DNA of 27,404 nt, from positions 1 to 27,404 of the IMG/VR virus record IMGVR_UViG_3300034092_001682. One strand, given 5' to 3'. This document shows, one piece after another, positions 6,339 to 10,975 of this stretch. Within the stretch, counting starts at the first letter, position 1. The number at the start of each line of letters is the position of its first letter. The notes beneath the pieces are model-generated. The model was given only the letters and a program-made list of their open reading frames with translations, did not search any database and had not been told where the DNA came from. The DNA is from a virus. Both the position numbers and the translations under genes were made by a program.

Positions 6339-6494
6339 TCATTTGTCTGTTTCATTGTACATCTTGATGGCTATTTCAAATGCCTCTTGTCTTGCCTTAA
6401 AATATTCAATACTTTCAAAACGATATTTACTATTAATCATTTGAAATTCATTGAATAACCACTCAACTGCCGTTTGTTGTTTATTGTTGCTCAT
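6339..6494 (-). CDS. Small early protein of the NNKQQTAVEW family (copy 3)
   Basis: 51-residue protein in an apparent gap. The ATG at 6494 overlaps the stop of the 121-residue gene as ATGA, and the TGA stop is at 6341-6339. It begins MSNNKQQTAVEWLFNEF, clearly paralogous to the genes starting at 5880 and 6331, and ends EIAIKMYNETDK. The short, charged, helical body lacks a signal or membrane segment. It is preceded by a weaker purine-rich GGGATGGGGCA. The shared N-terminal module and exact junctions make this a confident gene despite its size. The function is unknown. Confidence 0.82.
   Translation of the reverse strand: MSNNKQQTAVEWLFNEFQMINSKYRFESIEYFKARQEAFEIAIKMYNETDK
6458..6494 (-). repeat. 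37-bp repeat encoding the NNKQQTAVEW module (copy 3, 34/37)
   Basis: Differs from the other two copies at three positions: one in the module body and two adjacent bases at the second codon (Thr to Ser). It starts at the ATG of the 51-residue gene. Confidence 0.88.
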
Positions 6495-6856
6495 TGCCCC
6501 ATCCCTTTCTTTTTTGCCCTGTGCCTTGCTTTCCTAACTCTCGCCTGCTCTCTTCTGATTGACTCCTTCGCCTCCAGTGCAAACAATTTCTGCAACGCTG
6601 CTGCCAAATCATTCTCAGCAATTAGCAAACGCTTTGCACAATCTTCGCCCCTTTGTTCCCACGTCTTTGCTTTGTCTTTTTCTGCCCTGTTTTCCGCCTC
6701 CAAATCGAGCAGGCGGGTTGCTTGCTTAGCGAATTGAATAGTCTTTCGGTTTAATTCCTTTGCCAATCCGCGCACCTGAGCACGTGAGGCGTTGATGGCA
6801 AGCCCTAGCACAATCGTGCTGCCGGCTGTTGCTGCTGTTAAGATTTCAATTATCAT
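6491..6856 (-). CDS. Membrane-anchored coiled-coil protein
   Basis: 121-residue protein with one N-terminal hydrophobic segment (about 2-22, IIEILTAATAGSTIVLGLAI). A long charged coiled coil (about 30-100, KELNRKTIQFAKQATRLLDLEAENRAEK) and a very basic tail (RVRKARHRAKKK) follow. The topology is a single anchor with a cytoplasmic or periplasmic rod. I do not recognise a family. The start overlaps the previous stop by 11 bases, and the stop overlaps the next start as ATGA. It is the third consecutive gene with a membrane segment at the head of the early operon. This suggests an early membrane-associated complex, for example replication anchoring or superinfection exclusion, but that is speculative. 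Confidence 0.72.
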   Translation of the reverse strand: MIIEILTAATAGSTIVLGLAINASRAQVRGLAKELNRKTIQFAKQATRLLDLEAENRAEKDKAKTWEQRGEDCAKRLLIAENDLAAALQKLFALEAKESIRREQARVRKARHRAKKKGMGQ

Positions 6857-7031
6857 TATCGTTTTTTATTACAAGGTTTAAAACATACAAAGCGGCCACG
6901 CAAAGCATAAAAGAAAAGCGAGCGCTCTCTGGCCACGTCAACGGGTTAAATTGCCCCGATACAAATACAAAGCCTGCATAGGTAATCAGCAGGGCCTGCG
7001 CAAAGCAGAGCACAGTGGTGCGGATGCTCAT
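6846..7031 (-). CDS. Small two-helix membrane protein
   Basis: 61-residue protein with two hydrophobic segments: about 5-27 (TTVLCFAQALLITYAGFVFVSG) and about 39-55 (FSFMLCVAALYVLNLVI). A short polar tail follows. It has the size and shape of a small inner-membrane protein. A second holin is formally possible, but it lies in the early operon far from the lysis genes, so an exclusion or membrane-modifying role is at least as likely. It has a strong GGGAGGGG before the ATG, and its start overlaps the previous stop as ATGA. No family recognised. Confidence 0.7.
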   Translation of the reverse strand: MSIRTTVLCFAQALLITYAGFVFVSGQFNPLTWPESARFSFMLCVAALYVLNLVIKNDNDN

Positions 7032-7243
7032 TTGTCGCCCCTCCCTCTGTACATTCTGCGCTGATAAAGCATTTGCGTGAACTCATCAAACTCGGGGCGA
7101 AATTCATCGCGTTCAAATTTGTACGGCTCGGCTTCAGGGGTTTCAATTCTGCGCTTTTTGTTGCGGCGAATTACGTGAGCGCAGTAGGCCACCGCAATGG
7201 TAGCAGGCGCTAAAATGATCGGATAAATAATATCTAAACTCAT
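7028..7243 (-). CDS. First gene of the early operon: small membrane-anchored protein
   Basis: 71-residue protein: an N-terminal membrane segment (about 4-24, DIIYPIILAPATIAVAYCAHV), a basic stop-transfer patch (RRNKKRR), then an acidic and basic cytoplasmic tail. The frame is open upstream to 7288, but the promoter (-7 box at 7272-7265) lies inside that extension, so the ATG at 7243 is the true start. The leader is only about 17-20 bases and contains the segment UAGCACCACAUU. This segment is complementary to the candidate small RNA just upstream. Translation of this first gene may thus be RNA-controlled, and the coupled overlaps could pass that control to the following genes. No known family. 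Confidence 0.72.
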   Translation of the reverse strand: MSLDIIYPIILAPATIAVAYCAHVIRRNKKRRIETPEAEPYKFERDEFRPEFDEFTQMLYQRRMYRGRGDK

Positions 7244-7264
7244 AAATGTGGTGCTATGTGGTTG

Positions 7265-7294
7265 CAAATATAAAGGCATTATCCACAAAACAAA
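7265..7294 (-). promoter_or_regulatory. Early-operon promoter with embedded DnaA box
   Basis: Minus strand: -33 TTTG at 7294-7291, an 18-base spacer, and -7 TATATTTG at 7272-7265, matching the Bacteroidota promoter (TTTG, TAnnTTTG). A perfect DnaA box TTATCCACA occupies 7279-7287 on the plus strand, inside the spacer. Host DnaA, or the phage DnaA domain IV-like protein made from this operon, could bind there and block or stimulate transcription. Confidence 0.75.
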
Positions 7295-7303
7295 ATAAAT
7301 TTG

Positions 7304-7336
7304 AAAAAAAAATGCCCCGAGCCGAAACCCGAGGCA
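7304..7336 (-). terminator. Rho-independent terminator after the repressor gene
   Basis: Minus strand: TGCCTCGGG (7336-7328), loop TTTCGG, CTCGGGGCA (7321-7313): a 9-bp stem with two G-U pairs, followed directly by nine T (7312-7304). It ends leftward transcription from the helix-turn-helix gene just before the early promoter. Confidence 0.9.
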
Positions 7337-7353
7337 GTTAGCACCACACTAAC
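7305..7353 (-). ncRNA. Candidate ~50-nt regulatory RNA
   Basis: A -7 box TATATTTG lies at 7365-7358, right at the end of the repressor gene. A transcript starting about 7353 would form a small hairpin (GTTAG, 7-base loop, CTAAC at 7353-7337) and end at the strong terminator. The segment AGUGUGGUGCUA (7350-7339) can pair over 12 bases (one G-U) with UAGCACCACAUU in the leader of the early gene starting at 7243. No good -33 box is seen: the nearest TTG is 25 bases upstream. It could instead be the 3' tail of the repressor mRNA acting the same way. Confidence 0.45.
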
Positions 7354-7366
7354 GGCGCAAATATAG

Positions 7367-7543
7367 TTATAACTCCGCCAGTTTCTCCTGCAATTTACGC
7401 AGCGTTTCGAGTGTCTTAGGTTCCTTTCTCGCCCAGTTGCTCAATACGCACCTATTTACGCCTGCCATTGCGCAGAGCTTTGTCAAGTTTACGCCCTTTT
7501 GAATTGCCTGTATTTTTAACTCGGTTACAATATTTTTATCCAT
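7367..7543 (-). CDS. Cro/CI-type helix-turn-helix regulator
   Basis: 58-residue protein. Residues about 19-45 form a helix-turn-helix of the Cro/C1 type (NLTKLCAMAGVNRCVLSNWAR), and it ends in a leucine-rich helix (ETLRKLQEKLAEL) that may dimerise. An in-frame TTG at 7552 exists, but the ATG at 7543 lies 6 bases after a -7 box and is preferred. The gene is divergent from the recE-like gene with overlapping promoters and has its own terminator. It is therefore the likely genetic switch controlling the recombination operon, itself and possibly the early operon. There is no integrase in the window, so a classical lysogeny repressor is uncertain; a Cro-like timing regulator fits as well. Confidence 0.83.
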   Translation of the reverse strand: MDKNIVTELKIQAIQKGVNLTKLCAMAGVNRCVLSNWARKEPKTLETLRKLQEKLAEL

Positions 7544-7581
7544 TTGGTGCAAATTTATAACATTTTGTTTATTTTTGCAAC
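7543..7581. promoter_or_regulatory. Overlapping divergent promoters of repressor and recE-like gene
   Basis: Leftward: -33 GTTG at 7581-7578, a 20-base spacer, -7 TAAATTTG at 7557-7550, then ATG at 7543. Rightward: TTTG at 7543-7546, a 23-base spacer, -7 TATTTTTG at 7570-7577, then ATG at 7585. Each -33 box lies just beyond the -7 box of the other promoter, so the two polymerase sites exclude each other. An imperfect inverted repeat (GGTGCAAA at 7546-7553, facing TTTTGCAACC ending at 7582) is a possible operator. Both mRNAs would be nearly leaderless. Confidence 0.7.
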
Positions 7582-7584
7582 CTT

Positions 7585-8349
7585 ATGACGTACCACACCG
7601 ACACAACTCGCATATCAAAAAGCGGGCTAGACCTAATTAACCGCGCTCCTGCACTTTATTACGAGCGCTATCTAAACCCAACAGCCGAACCGCAAAAAGA
7701 AACGCCTGCCCTGATCATTGGCTCGGCAGTTCACTGCGCAGTTTTGGAGCCGTCCGAATTTGGCAAACGTTATGCTATTGCCCCACGATTTGACAAACGA
7801 ACTAAAGAGGGAAAGGCAAATTTTGAGGCGTTTGTTGCAGATGCAGGTGAGCGCATTGTAATTGACGCCGAAACCGCTACAGTATGCGAGCGCATAATGG
7901 GCTCAGTCCACAAGCATAAGCCAGCCGCCTATCTTTTAAAGCAAGGCGTTGCTGAGCAGCCAATTTTTTGGACTGATAGACAAATAGAGGTAGATTGTAA
8001 GGCAAAGCCCGACTTTATCACTGACGGGGGTATAATTGTAGACCTTAAAACTACAGAGGATGCTAGCCCCACAGGCTTTGCTCGCAGCGTAAAAAAATAC
8101 CGTTACGACGTACAGGCTGCATTTTACAGCGATGGCTACGAGGAAAGCACAGGATCACCTTGCAGCGGCTTTATGTTTATCGCAGTAGAAAAAACAGCCC
8201 CTTATCTTTGCGCTGTTTACTTTATCGGCGCGGACGATTTAGCCAACGCTCGCCAGCGTTACAGAGAAAATTTACTTACCTACAAGCAAAGCAAACAGAC
8301 AGGGCTTTGGTATGGTTACAGCGAAATAATTACAAAAATCAACTTATAA
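7585..8349 (+). CDS. RecE-like exonuclease (PD-(D/E)XK, DUF3799 type)
   Basis: 254-residue nuclease. It matches the C-terminal nuclease domain of RecE/exodeoxyribonuclease VIII-like phage proteins: SGLDLINRAPALYYERYL near the start, GSAVHCAVLEP with His50, KPDF with Asp143, IVDLKTT with Asp153 and Lys155, and YDVQAAFY (174-181). It should resect double-stranded ends to leave 3' single strands for the annealing protein encoded next. It is the first gene of the only rightward operon, its stop is one base before the recT-like start, and its ATG is 7 bases after a -7 box. Together the pair forms a phage recombination system for repair, circularisation or concatemer formation. Confidence in family is high. 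Confidence 0.92.
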   Translation: MTYHTDTTRISKSGLDLINRAPALYYERYLNPTAEPQKETPALIIGSAVHCAVLEPSEFGKRYAIAPRFDKRTKEGKANFEAFVADAGERIVIDAETATVCERIMGSVHKHKPAAYLLKQGVAEQPIFWTDRQIEVDCKAKPDFITDGGIIVDLKTTEDASPTGFARSVKKYRYDVQAAFYSDGYEESTGSPCSGFMFIAVEKTAPYLCAVYFIGADDLANARQRYRENLLTYKQSKQTGLWYGYSEIITKINL

Positions 8350-8350
8350 G

Positions 8351-8941
8351 ATGACAGAAATAACAAAAATCACCGAAACCCCTGCGCCGCTTTCTAACTT
8401 TGAAACAGCGCAACGCCAAGCAAAAGCCCTGAGCGCCTCGGATCTAGTACCTGCTCAATACAAGGGCAACGTCGCTAATACTTTGGTAGCCTTAGAGATT
8501 GCAAACCGCATCGGAGCCTCGCCTCTTATGGTTATGCAAAATTTGCACATAATCCACGGACGGCCGAGCTGGTCTAGTACCTTTGTAATTGCAGCAATTA
8601 ACGGAAGCGGAAAGTTTACCGCTCTGCGCTTTGTTGGCGATTTGGCCAAAGGTATTAAAGCGGTTGCAACAGAAAAAGCCACAGGCGAGACAATAGAAGG
8701 CCCTACCGTTACTATGGAGATGGCAAACGCTGAGGGATGGGTGAGCAAGGCAGGCAGTAAATGGAAAACAATGCCCGAGCTAATGATGCGCTATCGTGCC
8801 GCCGCTTTCTTTGGACGCCTCTACGCCCCCGAGATTACTATGGGTATGCACAGCGTCGAGGAGGTTGTAGATATTACAACACACCAGAGCGAAGTGGTGC
8901 AGGATATCAACGCGAAAATTTTAACCGAGGGCTTGGACTAA
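8351..8941 (+). CDS. RecT-like single-strand annealing protein
   Basis: 196-residue protein directly downstream of the RecE-like exonuclease. The core AKALSASDLVPAQYKGNVANTLVALEIANRIGASPLMVMQNLHIIHGRPSWSS-type region (about 24-76) is typical of phage recombinases of the RecT/Red-beta group: N-terminal helix, NTLVALEIA, then HGRPSW. FVIAAINGSGKF and an RYRAAAFFGRLYAPE helix follow. It should coat resected single strands and anneal complementary ends. No Walker motif is seen, so it is not a Sak4/RecA type. It overlaps the lysin gene convergently by 21 bases, and its transcript should end at the hairpin at 8970-9002. Its pairing with an exonuclease supports the call more than any single motif. 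Confidence 0.75.
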   Translation: MTEITKITETPAPLSNFETAQRQAKALSASDLVPAQYKGNVANTLVALEIANRIGASPLMVMQNLHIIHGRPSWSSTFVIAAINGSGKFTALRFVGDLAKGIKAVATEKATGETIEGPTVTMEMANAEGWVSKAGSKWKTMPELMMRYRAAAFFGRLYAPEITMGMHSVEEVVDITTHQSEVVQDINAKILTEGLD

Positions 8942-9484
8942 ATCCTTGCTTTCTAGCAAAGTGTAAGTGAAGCGGTTGCCGTGAAGGGCGGCCGCTTTTT
9001 TTGCGAGTAGCATAAACTCGTTAAAATCTGCAACGCGCTTGAATACTTGACAGCCGTGGCTCCAGTCATCAACTCTCACCGAATCAACGCCAGCCTTGTG
9101 GATATTAATACCAAAGACGCCTGTCTCTGTCTTATCTTGTTGGTAGATCCCGTCTTTTGTAAAATCGCGGTACACTGTTACAGGTGCAACTTGGCGCAGC
9201 GCTTCGTACTTTCCCTGATGCAAGCCAATAGCGTGGCTGCCTCTGTATTGATTTGGCACTAGGCGAGCAGTTCCGCCGCCATTATCGCAAGTCGCTGCCC
9301 ATTCTTTTACCACCCAACTCTCGCCTTGCTTGTAAGCAACTACTAGCTTATCGTCGAAGGCATTGGTTACTTTGTTGCCTGTGCTAGAGTTCCTGATCCC
9401 AATAATATTAAGATTGTACTCCCCAGCCTCAAAAAAGGCGTATTTTTTGGCGGCCATTGTAGCGCGCAATACTTGTATATTCAT
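8921..9484 (-). CDS. L,D-transpeptidase-like (YkuD-type) cell-wall enzyme, probable lysin
   Basis: 187-residue protein. The catalytic signature is GINIHKAG with His129, followed 12 residues later by SHGCQVF with Ser142, Gly144 and nucleophilic Cys145. This is the H...S-x-G-C pattern of YkuD-like L,D-transpeptidases and related phage proteins. Classical YkuD enzymes make 3-3 cross-links or cut peptide stems through the same cysteine. As the only cell-wall enzyme in the window, last in the lysis cluster, it is the likely endolysin. No signal peptide is seen, so it should need the holin. The start overlaps the spanin-like gene as ATGA. Its 3' end overlaps the convergent recT-like gene by 21 bases and contains that operon's terminator. 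The fold is fairly sure; lytic activity is inferred. Confidence 0.75.
   Translation of the reverse strand: MNIQVLRATMAAKKYAFFEAGEYNLNIIGIRNSSTGNKVTNAFDDKLVVAYKQGESWVVKEWAATCDNGGGTARLVPNQYRGSHAIGLHQGKYEALRQVAPVTVYRDFTKDGIYQQDKTETGVFGINIHKAGVDSVRVDDWSHGCQVFKRVADFNEFMLLAKKAAALHGNRFTYTLLESKDLVQALG
8970..9002 (+). terminator. Terminator of the recombination operon, inside the convergent lysin gene
   Basis: Plus strand: AAGCGGTTGCC (8970-8980), loop GTGAAG, GGCGGCCGCTT (8987-8997): an 11-bp stem with two G-U pairs, with a T-run at 8996-9002. It lies 29 bases after the recT-like stop and wholly within the coding region of the minus-strand lysin gene, where it encodes part of KKAAALHGN. Confidence 0.88.
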
Positions 9485-9786
9485 AGTAGTAAAGATAATA
9501 AAAAGAGCGCAGCAAGTGCGTAGGTTGCAGATCTCAGGCGCTTATACTTGTCATCGCGTTTCTGTAGCTCATCCAATAGTTTAGCCTGTATCTTATCCTG
9601 CTGTTGAATTACCTCAGTATCGACTTTTCTGTATTCCCTGCACAGTGCTAACTGCTCCCGAGCCTCTGCGCCCTTTAGCAGGTAGTAATTATTTGCCGCT
9701 GCTGTCGAGCTGTCGGTGCATTGCGATAAGGCGAAGCGTGGCGCCACAGCTAGTATCGCCAGCAATAGATAGATAAAGCGTGTCAT
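9481..9786 (-). CDS. Spanin-like protein (signal sequence, coiled coil, C-terminal membrane segment)
   Basis: 101-residue protein. It has an N-terminal signal sequence (RFIYLLLAILAVAPRFALS) followed by QC, then a charged coiled coil (EAREQLALCREYRKVDTEVIQQQDKIQAKLLDEL) and a C-terminal membrane helix (about 84-101, ATYALAALFLLSLLL). A signal with an early cysteine plus a C-terminal anchor is the layout of unimolecular spanins (T1 gp11 type). The residue before the cysteine is Gln, however, so this is a poor lipobox and SPase I cleavage is possible. The first 98 bases overlap the preceding gene in another frame. Upstream of the lysin and downstream of the probable holin, it fits the last lysis step, outer-membrane disruption. 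Confidence 0.6.
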   Translation of the reverse strand: MTRFIYLLLAILAVAPRFALSQCTDSSTAAANNYYLLKGAEAREQLALCREYRKVDTEVIQQQDKIQAKLLDELQKRDDKYKRLRSATYALAALFLLSLLL

Positions 9787-9991
9787 ATTTTGTGATTAAT
9801 TGGGTGTCGATGTCGTGCAATGTTTTGTACTTCAGGCGGATTTGATAAAGCGTGTCGAGGTCTTTGTCTACAACGCGCACAGCAGGCCCGTGCACGACTT
9901 TCTCGGCTTTGGGTACTGCATACTCCACGTATAATATACCACCCACAAAGAGCAGCACAAAGAGCAAAACGGAAAGGCTACTCTTGCTCAC
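9689..9991 (-). CDS. Membrane-anchored periplasmic protein, inner-spanin-like
   Basis: 100-residue protein with an N-terminal anchor (about 6-24, LSVLLFVLLFVGGILYVEY). A soluble helical domain (LYQIRLKYKTLHDIDTQLITKYDTLYL) and a CGATLRLIAMHRQL C-terminus follow. The start is GTG at 9991; no ATG would keep the anchor. It overlaps the probable holin by 14 bases and the next gene by 98 bases in a different frame. An N-terminally anchored protein whose gene overlaps a second secreted protein resembles the Rz/Rz1 arrangement. No sequence match to known spanins can be claimed, so this rests on topology and position. Confidence 0.6.
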   Translation of the reverse strand: MSKSSLSVLLFVLLFVGGILYVEYAVPKAEKVVHGPAVRVVDKDLDTLYQIRLKYKTLHDIDTQLITKYDTLYLSIAGDTSCGATLRLIAMHRQLDSSGK

Positions 9992-10211
9992 CTTTTTTGC
10001 CGCTGAATTTGTCTATAGAAGTAAAGCCGAGCGTTAAAATTGTAACCCACTCAACAGCCGCCACCAATTCCGCACTGGGTGCAATCTCCTGCGGGCTCAG
10101 TGAGTTGTGGGCCATCGTTCCAAATAGCACAAAAGCGCCAATAATACCCACAAAGCGCTTGCTACTAAACTCGCCCTTATCTCCCTTAAATATTTCTAAT
10201 AGTTTTTTCAT
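9978..10211 (-). CDS. Probable holin, two membrane segments
   Basis: 77-residue protein: a basic N-terminus (MKKLLEIFKGDKGEFSSKRF), hydrophobic segment 1 (about 21-36, VGIIGAFVLFGTMAHN) and segment 2 (about 50-66, AAVEWVTILTLGFTSI), and a charged C-terminal tail (DKFSGKKGEQE). Size, two helices and charged ends fit small class II-like holins, and it sits just upstream of the spanin-like pair and the lysin. It would form inner-membrane lesions that release the cytoplasmic lysin. The ATG overlaps the stop of the basic 39-residue gene as ATGA. The assignment is by topology and neighbours. Confidence 0.65.
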   Translation of the reverse strand: MKKLLEIFKGDKGEFSSKRFVGIIGAFVLFGTMAHNSLSPQEIAPSAELVAAVEWVTILTLGFTSIDKFSGKKGEQE

Positions 10212-10327
10212 CTGCCCTGTCCCCTGTATTTTTTTACTGGTTTGTTATTTTTGCTGTGCACGCCCTTGTTTTTTCTTTTGGGCTTGGGTTGCCAACTTGC
10301 TGCGGATGTACTTTTTGCCTTTGCCAT
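10208..10327 (-). CDS. Very basic 39-residue peptide
   Basis: A short gene in the gap between the coiled-coil secreted protein and the holin. The ATG at 10327 comes one base after the preceding stop, and the TGA overlaps the holin ATG (ATGA), so the junctions are exact on both sides. About a third of residues are Lys or Arg (KPKRKNKG, NKPVKKYRGQGR) and there are no acidic residues. A nucleic-acid-binding or membrane-active peptide is possible. The GVHSK and KKYRGQGR segments remind me of small basic proteins in other Bacteroidota phages, but I cannot verify this. It is too short for standard gene callers. Confidence 0.72.
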   Translation of the reverse strand: MAKAKSTSAASWQPKPKRKNKGVHSKNNKPVKKYRGQGR

Positions 10328-10328
10328 T

Positions 10329-10691
10329 TTACAAGCCGTTAAGTTTTAACATATTGTTTATACTCAGCGTGTCAACTATTGGCTCGCCTTTGGCTGGCAT
10401 TGTAGTGTCGACTCCGCTGTAAACCATTCGCGCAGCGTAAACCTCAGCCTTAGCCTCAGCAGCTACAACTGCCTGCTTAAGTTCGGCCTTTTCTGCAACC
10501 TTGCTCTCTACCATCTTCTCACCCATTTCGTGCGCCTGAGCAGTTGCAACAGACGCCTCCTGCAAATGACTGCTAATTTTTTGTAGCATTAAATCTACCT
10601 CATCCACTGGCACGGCTTTGCTCTTTGGCTGTGGAACTGCGACAATAGCAACAAATAACGAGGCGGCAAAAATCAAAGTAAAGTGTTTCAT
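10329..10691 (-). CDS. Secreted or anchored coiled-coil protein
   Basis: 120-residue protein with an N-terminal hydrophobic signal (KHFTLIFAASLFVAIVAVP, about 2-20). A long alanine- and glutamate-rich helix follows (MLQKISSHLQEASVATAQAHEMGEKMVESKVAEKAELKQAVVAAEAKAEV, about 35-87), then a polar tail ending NNMLKLNGL. The helix is a likely coiled coil in the periplasm. It overlaps the preceding gene by 4 bases (ATGA). Together with the next gene upstream it resembles the small membrane/coiled-coil proteins between tail fibre and lysis genes in Bacteroidota phages. The function is unknown; a lysis accessory role is the simplest idea. Confidence 0.65.
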   Translation of the reverse strand: MKHFTLIFAASLFVAIVAVPQPKSKAVPVDEVDLMLQKISSHLQEASVATAQAHEMGEKMVESKVAEKAELKQAVVAAEAKAEVYAARMVYSGVDTTMPAKGEPIVDTLSINNMLKLNGL

Positions 10692-10975
10692 AGTTTTTTC
10701 ATTGTATTCATTATGCGAATCTCGGTAATAGCGGCAGCCAGTGCGCTATCTGACTTTTTCAACGCGTAGCTGAGGCGGTCAATCTTTAAATCCAAGGCAT
10801 CAATTTTTTGATTACTCTTTTCAATCTGCTCCTTGTAACCCGCGCGCAGGTCAATGTACAAATACCCAACAGCCAAAAGCATACAAAAAGCCACGGCAGC
10901 AACTGGGTTTTTACGGAATTGATCAAAGCTAACAGGGAGGGCATTCGGAGCGGTGGCTTTTTTTGGTGCAGTCAT
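10688..10975 (-). CDS. Membrane-anchored coiled-coil protein
   Basis: 95-residue protein. A polar N-terminus (MTAPKKATAPNALPVSFDQFRKN) is followed by one membrane helix (about 25-42, VAAVAFCMLLAVGYLYI). Next comes a strongly heptad-patterned helix (EQIEKSNQKIDALDLKIDRLSYALKKSDSALAAAITEI, about 50-87). N-in, coiled-coil-out topology would place the rod in the periplasm. It starts in a TAATG junction with the preceding gene and overlaps the next by 4 bases. Possible roles are lysis control or an inner-membrane partner of the secreted coiled-coil protein next door; neither is proven by sequence. Confidence 0.65.
   Translation of the reverse strand: MTAPKKATAPNALPVSFDQFRKNPVAAVAFCMLLAVGYLYIDLRAGYKEQIEKSNQKIDALDLKIDRLSYALKKSDSALAAAITEIRIMNTMKKL

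Noticed and set aside
7544-7552. TTG at 7552 as start of the helix-turn-helix gene
   Set aside because: It lies inside the -7 box of the gene's own promoter; the ATG at 7543 follows it by 6 bases.
9820-10422. 200-codon open frame on the plus strand
   Set aside because: It lies opposite several lysis genes that have exact junctions and clear signal, membrane or coiled-coil features. Its product is rich in Cys, Pro and Arg, as expected for an antisense shadow.
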